Positions 8,879 through 17,112 of a DNA stretch of 64,000 nt are shown piece by piece (position 1 is the first letter of the stretch; every line of letters starts with the position of its first letter). A program made the translations under genes and the position numbers. The DNA lies in assembly GCA_000620945.1 (NCBI GenBank), contig JHZO01000006.1, positions 186,001-250,000 on the forward strand. Reading direction: 5' to 3'. The notes beneath the pieces are model-generated. The model saw only the letters and a list, made by a program, of their open reading frames with translations, was not told the DNA's origin and did not search any database. The DNA comes from [Clostridium] viride DSM 6836 (GTDB lineage Bacteria > Bacillota > Clostridia > Oscillospirales > Oscillospiraceae).

Positions 8879-10813
8879 TTAAGTTTCCTCCTCTGTTATG
8901 TCAATGAACTTGGTGCGATAGCTTAAGGGGCGGAAGGGAATCCCACCCTCTTCATAGAATTTGCCAAAGAACTCCAGGTATTGAAGACGAGCCGCATGGA
9001 CATAGGTGCCGATGATGTTCACACCGATGTTAAACACGTGGCCAAGGACGAAGACGACCATAAAAACAATGATGTTTCCGGGCAGGGCGCCTAAGATGTT
9101 CATGACGCTGGCAATGACGGAGCCTGATAGCATAAGCGCCATGAGACGGGAATAGGATAGCACGTCGGAGAGCCAAGCTGTTACATCGTAAAGGCTTGCC
9201 ACGCCACCCATGAGCTTCCCGAGAATGCCCTTCTTATGTCGGCCTTGCGTAAGAATGAGTGCAACCACGCCAACCCAGATGCCGGCAGCCGTACCCTTCA
9301 AGGCCATAATGGCAATGCCCGCAAAGAGAATCCACCAGGGTACGACCTTTAGAATGCCTTCCCAAGGATCGCCATCGCGGAACTTCATGTAAATGTAGAC
9401 ACACTGACCGAAGATAAGCTGAACAATACCCATGCAGATGGCAAACACTAAGACGGTCATGGGGTTGCTTAAGGGGTTGAGCAAGTAGGGAAGTGCGATA
9501 TCCTTGCCCAAGAAGGTCGAGGAAAAGACGGGAATCGCATCGCCAAAAAAGCTGCCTGTGACAAAGCCAAATATCATGGCACTAAAACCAAGGTAGATGC
9601 CGAGATGGAACATATATCCCATGGTGTTTTTTGGATGATATTTGTTAGTAATCAAAAGGGAAATCGCCATCAGGATGATTCCGTATCCAATATCCGCAAA
9701 CATAAAACCAAAAAAGATAATATAGAATCCGAAAATCAGTGGGTTCGGGTCGATGCCGCCATGGTACTTCGGAAGGGAGTACATTTCCGTGACCATGTTG
9801 ATGCAGGACATCCATTTGGGGTTTTTCAGCAGGGTGGGTGGGGTCTCCTCCAGAGTAGGATCTTCCAGGGCATAGGCGCAAGAGAAGCCCGTCAGTTCCT
9901 GCTCCAGGCGATCCAATCCAGTGGCCGCGGCCCAACCTTCTAAAAATACAATGGTACCGTTGGTCAAAAGATGTTCGCAAGCAGTCTCACGCGATAGATC
10001 CTGGGTCAGGCGATCGAAACTGTGCTGTAAGGCAGAACGATTCTCCGCAAAGGATGCAATGTGCGCTTCTGCGGCTTCGCGCTGAGTTGCGATGTCAGCC
10101 AATTCGCGATCGATGCGCTGGATTTCATCGGCTGCAGTTCCGGTGAGGTCCTTAAATTGCGTGTTGCTAAAGGCAAAGGACTTTAGAACCTCATCCACCG
10201 CTTCCGATTCGGATAAGTGGTACATCAGAAGCAGGTAGTGCTGGTCTCTATCCTGGCTGAGGGGGGTCAGCGCGGATAAGGGGGCGGCTTCGGATAGTGC
10301 TTGGGTCAGGGCCTCTAGGGAAACCACCGCGGGACAAACTCCCAGGGTGACTCTCACATGTTCGGTAGAAAGCTGATTGAGGGGATAGTGCAAAGAAGTC
10401 CAAGGGAGAAGGCCGGCTTTGGTGTTGAGCAGGCGGTTTTCACGGGTGTTAAGGCGTGTCAACTCCGCTAAGGTTTCTCCAATGGTGTTCGCGATTTGCA
10501 GGGAAGAAGCAAGGGCATCGGCATCCAGAAAGGCCTGTTCCGACATGAGGGAGCGCTTTTGAAATAGGCTCTTTTTGGTTGGAGCATATTTCCGAAGAGC
10601 TTCCAAGGCATGTTGGACCCCAGCCAACTGGGTTTTCACTTCGCTAGAGGAAGAAGAGTCGCGGCGCAGCAGCGCGGCCCACTCGGGGTCGACAAGCTTT
10701 CCTTCTGCTTCACCGATCTCCACGCACCCAAGGTGCTGAAGACGGGAAAGAAGAGCAGCGCGATCCTGATCCAGTGCGATGAGCCGAAGGCGTTTCATTT
10801 TTACAATTGCCAT
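8879..10813 (-). CDS. ntpI: V-type ATP synthase subunit I
   Basis: This 644-residue stator subunit provides the ion half-channels beside the K ring and anchors the peripheral stalks. The first ~330 residues are the soluble arm with coiled-coil segments. The rest holds seven or eight membrane helices, including the segment DVLSYSRLMALMLSGSVIA with the conserved Arg of the ion path. The ATG overlaps the last base of the upstream G/H gene, so the two are coupled. Length is typical. Confidence 0.95.
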   Translation of the reverse strand: MAIVKMKRLRLIALDQDRAALLSRLQHLGCVEIGEAEGKLVDPEWAALLRRDSSSSSEVKTQLAGVQHALEALRKYAPTKKSLFQKRSLMSEQAFLDADALASSLQIANTIGETLAELTRLNTRENRLLNTKAGLLPWTSLHYPLNQLSTEHVRVTLGVCPAVVSLEALTQALSEAAPLSALTPLSQDRDQHYLLLMYHLSESEAVDEVLKSFAFSNTQFKDLTGTAADEIQRIDRELADIATQREAAEAHIASFAENRSALQHSFDRLTQDLSRETACEHLLTNGTIVFLEGWAAATGLDRLEQELTGFSCAYALEDPTLEETPPTLLKNPKWMSCINMVTEMYSLPKYHGGIDPNPLIFGFYIIFFGFMFADIGYGIILMAISLLITNKYHPKNTMGYMFHLGIYLGFSAMIFGFVTGSFFGDAIPVFSSTFLGKDIALPYLLNPLSNPMTVLVFAICMGIVQLIFGQCVYIYMKFRDGDPWEGILKVVPWWILFAGIAIMALKGTAAGIWVGVVALILTQGRHKKGILGKLMGGVASLYDVTAWLSDVLSYSRLMALMLSGSVIASVMNILGALPGNIIVFMVVFVLGHVFNIGVNIIGTYVHAARLQYLEFFGKFYEEGGIPFRPLSYRTKFIDITEEET

Positions 10814-11127
10814 CAGACATTCACAATCCTTTTTACAATGAGCGCAGCGGCCGCATCAAGGCGTGACTCTGCCGCACTGCAAAGTTGCTTGCAGACACCG
10901 GCGTTGTCGGATAAGATCTGCTTGGCGCGGGCAGCAGCATTTTGTTCAGCGGCTGCCATGGCCTCGCGGTTCTTTTTATCCGCATTCAGTCGAGTCTGCT
11001 CCAAGAGAGCCTGGCCGGCGCGTTCGGCTTCTTTCACAATCTGTTTCGCCTGGACGTACGCGGCTGCTGTTTTCTCTCGTGCTGACGCTTCAGCTTGAGT
11101 TACCTGTTGAATGGCTTCAATTGACAC
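10813..11127 (-). CDS. ntpF: V-type ATP synthase subunit G/H (peripheral stalk)
   Basis: A 104-residue, almost wholly coiled-coil protein rich in Ala, Glu, Lys and Arg, as expected for the partner of subunit E in the peripheral stalk (NtpF/AhaH type). The start is GTG at 11127. The sequence is too low in complexity for a firm family match, so position as first gene of the V-ATPase operon is the main support. Its stop overlaps the subunit I start. Confidence 0.85.
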   Translation of the reverse strand: MSIEAIQQVTQAEASAREKTAAAYVQAKQIVKEAERAGQALLEQTRLNADKKNREAMAAAEQNAAARAKQILSDNAGVCKQLCSAAESRLDAAAALIVKRIVNV

Positions 11128-11170
11128 TGTATCACCGTCTTTCTTTCAAAATTTTTAAAAAATCCCCCCC

Positions 11171-11200
11171 ATTATAAGCTTATCATACCGAAAACTGCAA
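11171..11200 (-). promoter_or_regulatory. Promoter of the V-type ATPase operon
   Basis: On the minus strand TTGCAG and a perfect TATAAT are 18 bases apart. The -10 box ends 44 bases before the GTG of the first V-ATPase gene. No other good sigma-A promoter is seen in the operon. Confidence 0.6.
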
Positions 11201-11338
11201 AAAAAGCAACACTCAACTTGCAGAGAGGACTTAATCCGATAAAATTTCATGAGAATTGCATAAAGCGAGTTTCAATAATCTATATAAATTAGAGAAAATT
11301 CGCATGCAAAAAAGGTTGGAGAATTAGTGATTTTTTCC

Positions 11339-12430
11339 TCATGATTTGGAGGTTTCAGAGAGGACAGCCCAAGAACTGGAAGCACTGCCAGGCTCCGATT
11401 GGATGGGAATTAGGGAAAGATTGGAAGAGGAGAGTCCACGAGAGGAAAATACTTCTCGGACGTGATCTCCGCTCCCGTCCAAGAAAACCCGGTCCGCCAG
11501 GGGCAGAATATCCTCTAAGCTTTGTCCGCTCAGGGGTTTTTTGGCTTCATTTTCCGGAGATTCCTCCCAACGCAGGGAAAGAGAGACGCCCTTCTCCTTC
11601 AAGGCTCGGCGCGCCTCCTGATAAAAATCATTCAAGGTAAGGGAAAGGGTTTCCACGCTGTCACTGCCTTCAAACTGCTGGGATCTGGCGCCTTGTGTGG
11701 GGTAGGCGCAGTTGGTAAACAGGATTTCATCGAATCCCAGGTCAGCCAACTCCCGGCAGATGTCCAGGAGATAGGTTTGGGTGACGTCCTTCGAGGGGGA
11801 CAACCAGGTCATATTTTGTTGATCCCGCCAAGGAACCCCTGCCTCGCGCTGCAAGCAGAGCTCCGGCTGCACGTTCCCAAGATAGGAATCGGAAAAGCAG
11901 GATACGAGGGCAATGGTATATAGGGCAGGGTTACGGTTCATGGTTTGAATGTCTTCGTTGATTCCAGGGCTTGCAGAAGAAGCGCCCGAATCAATTGCTG
12001 TTTTCAATTTAGAAATATAGTGCAAGGAGCCATCGGCCCCGCGCATTTCCACCATCACGGCGTTGGCACCGGCTCGCTTCATTTCTTCCTCGGCTTTGCC
12101 GTTTCGCATGCTGTCCTCAGATAGACGGATGGCGTGCAGGGGGGAAAGAAGCGGCGTGGTTTCCGCATCGGGCAAGGTAATGGTATTGGCCCCAAACACG
12201 GCACTGGCAGCTTCCTGCTTGCCAGCGGCCGTGGAGGATTGTGTTTTTAATAGGAATGGAAGCTCCAAACGTGGTCCCGACGGAGTGTTGACCACATAGC
12301 CACGGAAAAAGAATAGAAACAAGGCAGAGGCAAGCCCAGCCAGAAAAAGTAAAATCAAAAGCAGTTTCGCAACTCGTTGCCAAGCGGAAGGCCGTGTGGA
12401 ATAGCTTGGTTTCTGCCTGTAAATTGACAT
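11339..12430 (-). CDS. Membrane-anchored DUF4015-type (GH-like) protein
   Basis: The 363-residue product has a short basic N-terminus and one membrane helix (about residues 20-45), then an extracellular domain. Segments AVMVEMRGADGSLHYIS and LGFDEILFTNCAYPT resemble the TIM-barrel DUF4015 family of putative glycoside hydrolases. Catalytic residues are not established for that family, so no substrate is proposed. AGGAGG lies 9 bases before the ATG. It is downstream of bofA and yaaL on the same strand, so a link to the spore or cell envelope is possible but unproven. Confidence 0.7.
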   Translation of the reverse strand: MSIYRQKPSYSTRPSAWQRVAKLLLILLFLAGLASALFLFFFRGYVVNTPSGPRLELPFLLKTQSSTAAGKQEAASAVFGANTITLPDAETTPLLSPLHAIRLSEDSMRNGKAEEEMKRAGANAVMVEMRGADGSLHYISKLKTAIDSGASSASPGINEDIQTMNRNPALYTIALVSCFSDSYLGNVQPELCLQREAGVPWRDQQNMTWLSPSKDVTQTYLLDICRELADLGFDEILFTNCAYPTQGARSQQFEGSDSVETLSLTLNDFYQEARRALKEKGVSLSLRWEESPENEAKKPLSGQSLEDILPLADRVFLDGSGDHVREVFSSRGLSSSNLSLIPIQSEPGSASSSWAVLSETSKS

Positions 12431-12524
12431 GGGAAAATGCCTCCTAGTATAGTTTGCAACTTTAAACGAGAAAAGTCAAGAAAAATTAGAGGGAATTGAT
12501 TGTTTTGTCTTATTTTGTAAAAAC

Positions 12525-12794
12525 TTATGTAAGGGAAAGCCAGCGCAAGAGGAGGAGAAGCGCAAATCCGGGGAAGCCTAGTAAACCTAAGGTGAGGGCA
12601 TTGAATACATTGGCGCCGATGGCCAAGCTGGGGAAGAGGCCAGACGCGCTCCAAGCTATCAAGAGGAGCAGGCTTGCCCCCGATCGAAAGAGAACGCGAA
12701 TGAGCCACTTAATTGGTTTGTGAAACACAAGCAGGAGAAGCAGGCCCAAAAGGAGTGCTCCCGGCCAAAGGTTTCCCCAAGTGAACGCTTCCAT
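12525..12794 (-). CDS. bofA: BofA-like pro-sigma-K processing inhibitor
   Basis: An 89-residue protein with two long hydrophobic segments. The second, with IGANVFNALTLGLLGFPG, carries the conserved Asn and the Gly/Pro block of the BofA family. In Bacillus, BofA holds the SpoIVFB protease inactive in the outer forespore membrane until pro-sigma-K should be cut. The gene directly follows a YaaL homologue, the same order as in Bacillus, which strengthens the call. It indicates a sporulating organism. Confidence 0.85.
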   Translation of the reverse strand: MEAFTWGNLWPGALLLGLLLLLVFHKPIKWLIRVLFRSGASLLLLIAWSASGLFPSLAIGANVFNALTLGLLGFPGFALLLLLRWLSLT

Positions 12795-12815
12795 GAAAGT
12801 TCCTCCTTTGGGACT

Positions 12816-13109
12816 TTATTGAGTGGTTTGTGGTGATTCTGGGGCAAGCTGAGGTGAAGTGGGGGACAGTTGAGGCGATTCCAGGGCCTTGATCCGACGT
12901 AACAGGTAGGTGTGACGGGCACGTAGGGCATCAATCTCAAAGAGATAGAACTCAATCAGGTCAGGATCCGTACTTTGGTTGAAGCCAAGCTGCGCCATGT
13001 CCAATTCTCGTTTCGTTTCCTGTAGATTTTGGAGAAGGGTATTGCGATCTTGTCCGAAGGATTTTGTTTGCTTTTTGGAGCGAGACGAGCTCTTGTCTTT
13101 CGTTTTCAT
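12816..13109 (-). CDS. yaaL: YaaL-like DUF2508 family protein
   Basis: A 97-residue helical protein. The core LDMAQLGFNQSTDPDLIEFY followed by EIDALRARHTYLLRRIK is the DUF2508 signature. The Lys-rich N-terminus and the Pro/Ser/Gln C-terminal tail are low in complexity. The function is unknown, but the family is regularly encoded just before bofA, as here (21-base gap). The gene is divergent from the topoisomerase B gene. Confidence 0.8.
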   Translation of the reverse strand: MKTKDKSSSRSKKQTKSFGQDRNTLLQNLQETKRELDMAQLGFNQSTDPDLIEFYLFEIDALRARHTYLLRRIKALESPQLSPTSPQLAPESPQTTQ

Positions 13110-13219
13110 GGTCTGCCTCCCGGAAAGGGAACGTGTCCCTTCGTTTTATTGTATGGGTAGTGTTCACAAATATGACTGGTTTCATACTATAAGACACGCA
13201 TTCTGCTGGGAGGGGCGGC

Positions 13220-13248
13220 TTGACACTGCGAGGGATATTAGGTAAACT
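13220..13248 (+). promoter_or_regulatory. Promoter of the topoisomerase IV-like operon
   Basis: TTGACA and TAAACT are spaced by exactly 17 bases. The -10 box abuts the in-frame ATG at 13249, so transcripts should begin after it. That rules out the longer reading of the next gene and supports the ATG at 13327. Confidence 0.65.
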
Positions 13249-13326
13249 ATGGATAAGAAGAAAACTGGGTGGCAAAGACCCTCTTTTAGAAATGACCAGT
13301 TTCAATATAAAGGAGTCAAACAAAGA

Positions 13327-15321
13327 ATGGCAAAAGGGAAATTGAAAGCGGAGTACGGCAATGAATCCATCTCCGTGCTGGAAGGTGCGGAGCGTGTTCG
13401 GAAACGCCCAGGCGTTATTTTCGGGTCCGATGGTCTGGAAGGCTGTGAACACGCGGTCTTTGAAATTCTCTCCAATGCCATTGATGAGGCCAGAGAGGGC
13501 TTTGGTCAGAAAATCGTCGTCACCCGCTACCTGGATCGCACCATTGAGGTGGAGGATTTTGGGCGAGGCTGTCCGGTGGACTTTAACGAGAAGGTTGGAA
13601 AATACAACTGGGAGTTGGTCTTCTGTGAGCTCTATGCGGGCGGAAAGTATGACAACTTACAGGGCGACAGCTATGAATACTCCTTGGGACTCAACGGACT
13701 TGGTGCGTGTGCCACGCAGTATGCCTCCGAGTTTATGGATGTCACCGTGCGCCGAGAAGGAAAGCGCTATGACCTTCATTTTGAGAAGGGTTCCTTGGTG
13801 GGTGAGCTGAAGGTCTCTCCCGTTGACCGGAAAAAAACGGGGACCCGGATTTATTGGCGACCGGATCTTGAGGTGTTCACGGATACGGAGATCCCGGTGG
13901 ATTACTTTACCGATGTCTTGCGAAAGCAAGCGGTGGTCAATGCAGGACTTCTGTTCCTGTTCCGGAACCAGACCGAGCATGGTTTTGTGGAGCAGGAGTT
14001 TTACTACGAAAACGGCATCGAGGATTACGTGGTGGAGCTTTGTCCCGAGGAGGATGCCATCACTCCCGTTCAATTTTGGTCTGGGGAGCGGCGTGGACGA
14101 GACCGAGCGGACAAGCCGGAGTATAAGCTCAAGCTTTCGGTTGCCTTCTGTTTTTCCAGTCGGGCGCATAGTATTGAACATTACCATAATTCCTCCTGGT
14201 TAGAGCATGGGGGAGCCCCGGAAAAAGCGCTGCGCTCCGCCTTCCTATCCGCCTTGGATGCTTGGCTTCGTCAAAATGGCAAGTATACCAAGAATGAAAG
14301 CAAAATAACCTGGGTGGACATCCAGGACGCACTGGTGTTTGTCTCCAACAACTTTTCCACCCAGACTTCGTATGAGAATCAGACGAAGAAGGCGGTAAAC
14401 AACAAGTTTATTCAAGAAGGCATGACCGAGTTTTTGCGGGAAAAACTGACCATTTATTTCATAGAAAATCCGCAAGCGGCGGAGCGGGCGGCAGACCAAA
14501 TTCTGACCAACAAACGCAGCCGCGAGGCAGGGGAGAAGGCCCGACTCACAATTAAGGGCAAGCTTACCGCTGGCAACCTAGACCTTGCTACCCGCGTGCA
14601 AAAGTTTGTGGATTGCCGCACGAAGGATACCAATGAGCGCGAGCTCTACATCGTGGAGGGTGATTCGGCTTTGGGTGCCTGTAAGCTCAGCCGCAATGCC
14701 GACTTCCAAGGCATTATGCCCATCCGCGGAAAGATTCTGAACTGCTTGAAGGCAGACTACCATAAGATTTTTAAGAACGACATCATTACGGACTTAATTA
14801 AGGTGTTAGGCTGTGGCGTGGAGGTGGACTTTGGGAAGACCAAGGACATGACCAGCTTCACCTTGGAAAATCTGCGCTGGAATAAGGTCATCATCTGCAC
14901 CGATGCGGACGTGGACGGATTCCAAATTCGCACCTTGATTCTCACCATGCTATATCGGTTGACCCCGACGCTCATTGAGCAGGGATACGTTTATATTGTA
15001 GAGTCTCCCCTCTATGAGATTGCTTGCGGGGGGAAAACCTATTTTGCCTATTCCGACCGGGAGAAAAATCAGCTGGTTGCTGACCTGCAAGGAAGCAAGT
15101 TCAGCATTTCGCGCTCCAAAGGTTTGGGTGAAAACGAGCCGGAGATGATGCACCTTACCACCATGAATCCGGGCACTCGTCGCCTGATTAAAGTCATGCC
15201 GGAGGATTTGGCACAAACTGCGGCCACCTTTGACCTCTTGCTTGGCGACAATTTGATCGGAAGAAAAGAGCACATTGCCGAAAACGGATATCGTTACTTG
15301 GAATTGGCGGACATTTCGTAA
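13327..15321 (+). CDS. DNA topoisomerase IV-like subunit B (type IIA, ATPase)
   Basis: The 664-residue protein supplies the ATPase gate of a type IIA topoisomerase. The GHKL ATPase has NAIDEAREG (Mg/ATP Asn), DFGRGCPV and GLNGLGACATQ; the transducer domain follows; the Toprim domain has EGDSALG (about 470) and CTDADVDGFQI. It lacks the ~170-residue insert of enterobacterial GyrB. It is divergent from usual ParE. The start at 13327 has AAAGGAG upstream and lies downstream of a promoter whose -10 touches an earlier ATG. The partner A subunit is two genes downstream. ParE-like is the best call; a second gyrase is less likely. Confidence 0.88.
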   Translation: MAKGKLKAEYGNESISVLEGAERVRKRPGVIFGSDGLEGCEHAVFEILSNAIDEAREGFGQKIVVTRYLDRTIEVEDFGRGCPVDFNEKVGKYNWELVFCELYAGGKYDNLQGDSYEYSLGLNGLGACATQYASEFMDVTVRREGKRYDLHFEKGSLVGELKVSPVDRKKTGTRIYWRPDLEVFTDTEIPVDYFTDVLRKQAVVNAGLLFLFRNQTEHGFVEQEFYYENGIEDYVVELCPEEDAITPVQFWSGERRGRDRADKPEYKLKLSVAFCFSSRAHSIEHYHNSSWLEHGGAPEKALRSAFLSALDAWLRQNGKYTKNESKITWVDIQDALVFVSNNFSTQTSYENQTKKAVNNKFIQEGMTEFLREKLTIYFIENPQAAERAADQILTNKRSREAGEKARLTIKGKLTAGNLDLATRVQKFVDCRTKDTNERELYIVEGDSALGACKLSRNADFQGIMPIRGKILNCLKADYHKIFKNDIITDLIKVLGCGVEVDFGKTKDMTSFTLENLRWNKVIICTDADVDGFQIRTLILTMLYRLTPTLIEQGYVYIVESPLYEIACGGKTYFAYSDREKNQLVADLQGSKFSISRSKGLGENEPEMMHLTTMNPGTRRLIKVMPEDLAQTAATFDLLLGDNLIGRKEHIAENGYRYLELADIS

Positions 15322-15368
15322 AAGAGCCCTCTCACAATTTTGTGGGTTCAATAAAAGGAGGAAAACAC

Positions 15369-17039
15369 ATGAAAAGAGTAAGCGTATGGTTTCTGGCGCT
15401 GGCATTGCTGGTTAGCCTAGCCACCCCTGTTTTGGCGGCGAACGAAACCGTGGTAGCCACCCCCGCAACGGAAGAGGCTGTGGATGCAGCTTGGCAGCAA
15501 GCTTGGCAGCAAGGCTACAACCTGGGTCTCGCCGATGCAAAAGCAGGCAAGGCATACGTTGAAATGCCCTATGGTGACGACGATGTTTCGATCGCCAAGA
15601 GCATTGGCTATGACGAAGGCTACAACGCCTATCAGGCTGACATGGACAAGCAGACGAAGCTGAAGAACCTGGGTGGTACACCCGGCAAAATCAACGTTCG
15701 TCTGAATGACAAATGCGTTGCATTCCCAGATGCCTTCCCCGAGCTGAAGAACGACCGAACCATGATCCCGGTTCGTGCCGTGGTGGAAGCGCTAAAGGCT
15801 ACGGTGGAAACCCCCGATGCCAAAACCGTGAAGATCACCCTTGGGGATACGGTGGTGACTCTGACCATCGGCGATGTGAAGGTCAACGTGGAGAAGGCTG
15901 GCAAGACCCAGACCATTACCCTCGATGCAGCTCCCTACATTAAGAACGATCGCACCCACGTTCCCCTGCGTTTCATCAGCGAAACCTTTGGTTATGATGT
16001 GATGTGGGATCAGGACTATCAGACCGTGGTAATTCTGGACTCCAAGGCCATGAAGGCAAAGATGAATGAGCGTCTTTCCACCCTGAACCTCTTCTTAAAG
16101 AGCCAGGGCAAGTATCTTGTAGGCAACTGGAAGAGCGAGGGCACCATGGACATGACCCTTGAAATCATCGACACCATCAACGGGAATAAGACCTATACCA
16201 TTCCTGGCAAGATGACTTCCCACATGGGCGGCGGAGCTGCCACCATGGATGCAAACATGGATTTCTCCAGCTTGCTTCCCCTGTTCCAGAAGCTGGCCGC
16301 GGATGCAGCACTGACCGATGCAGATGGTGCCGCTCTTCTGAAGAACATTGCAAAAAACCAGACCATCTCCATGAAGATGCTGCCCGATGGCGATATGTAT
16401 CTCAAATCCGGCCTCTATGACCTGATGTTCCAGGAGATCTTAGGCGCCGATTTTGACCGCTCCAAGGAAACCTGGTATCAGTTCCCCAACATGGGTGCAG
16501 ACATGCTGAAGGTGGAGAACTATAACGTAGGCGCTCTCATCTATAGCAGCGTGACCTCCCAGGCCAGCATGACGGGTGAATTGGCCTCCTACGATCAGAT
16601 GATGGAAGCAGAGCGTCAGTTGGTTGCCCTCATGGGTAACGACACCTTTAAGAAGCAGGGCGACACCTATGTTTGGAGCATTGACAAGGCCAAGGTTCTC
16701 TCCATGTTCAAGGACGACCCTGAAATCGCCGCAGAAGTGAGCAAGATGCTGCAGGAAGTAAACCTGAAGCTTACCTTCACCGAGGCTGGTACGTATAGCA
16801 TGAGCGGAACCCTGAAGATTGATGTGGCAGGCCTTGGTTCGCTGCTCACCATGAGCCTGGATGCCAACGGCAATACCAACGGCGATGACAATGCGTCCAT
16901 GCAGGTTCAGATCCGCAATCTCTTTAACTTCGGCATGAAGGCAAAGAGCAAGACCTGGCAGGTTTCGGATGCTCCCGTGGTAACCATTCCCCAAAATGCA
17001 CAGATCATTGACATCATGGATCTGCTCAATGGCTATTAA
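15369..17039 (+). CDS. Secreted copper-amine-oxidase-like stalk-domain protein
   Basis: The 556-residue protein starts with a clear Sec signal peptide (residues 1-24, ending VLAA). AAAAGGAGG precedes the ATG at 15369. Residues about 100-225 contain two copies of the copper amine oxidase N-terminal type stalk repeat, seen as NDRTMIPVRAVVEA and NDRTHVPLRFISETFG. The remaining ~330 residues, probably a beta-rich lipoprotein-carrier-like fold, are not recognised. Before the stalk lies a Gln/Ala/Gly-rich stretch (WQQAWQQGYNLGLADAKAG). Such proteins sit in the clostridial cell wall. It is unusual that the gene lies between the two topoisomerase subunit genes. Confidence 0.8.
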   Translation: MKRVSVWFLALALLVSLATPVLAANETVVATPATEEAVDAAWQQAWQQGYNLGLADAKAGKAYVEMPYGDDDVSIAKSIGYDEGYNAYQADMDKQTKLKNLGGTPGKINVRLNDKCVAFPDAFPELKNDRTMIPVRAVVEALKATVETPDAKTVKITLGDTVVTLTIGDVKVNVEKAGKTQTITLDAAPYIKNDRTHVPLRFISETFGYDVMWDQDYQTVVILDSKAMKAKMNERLSTLNLFLKSQGKYLVGNWKSEGTMDMTLEIIDTINGNKTYTIPGKMTSHMGGGAATMDANMDFSSLLPLFQKLAADAALTDADGAALLKNIAKNQTISMKMLPDGDMYLKSGLYDLMFQEILGADFDRSKETWYQFPNMGADMLKVENYNVGALIYSSVTSQASMTGELASYDQMMEAERQLVALMGNDTFKKQGDTYVWSIDKAKVLSMFKDDPEIAAEVSKMLQEVNLKLTFTEAGTYSMSGTLKIDVAGLGSLLTMSLDANGNTNGDDNASMQVQIRNLFNFGMKAKSKTWQVSDAPVVTIPQNAQIIDIMDLLNGY

Positions 17040-17112
17040 TTGCACCAAAACGGAACGCTAAAAAACCGTCTTTGCGCTCACTTGATTTTACAGAAGAGGA
17101 AACACATACAGT

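Noticed and set aside
13249-13326. Upstream ATG for the topoisomerase B subunit
   Set aside because: The ATG touches the -10 box of a near-consensus promoter, so it would not be within the mRNA; the extra 26 residues are not homologous.
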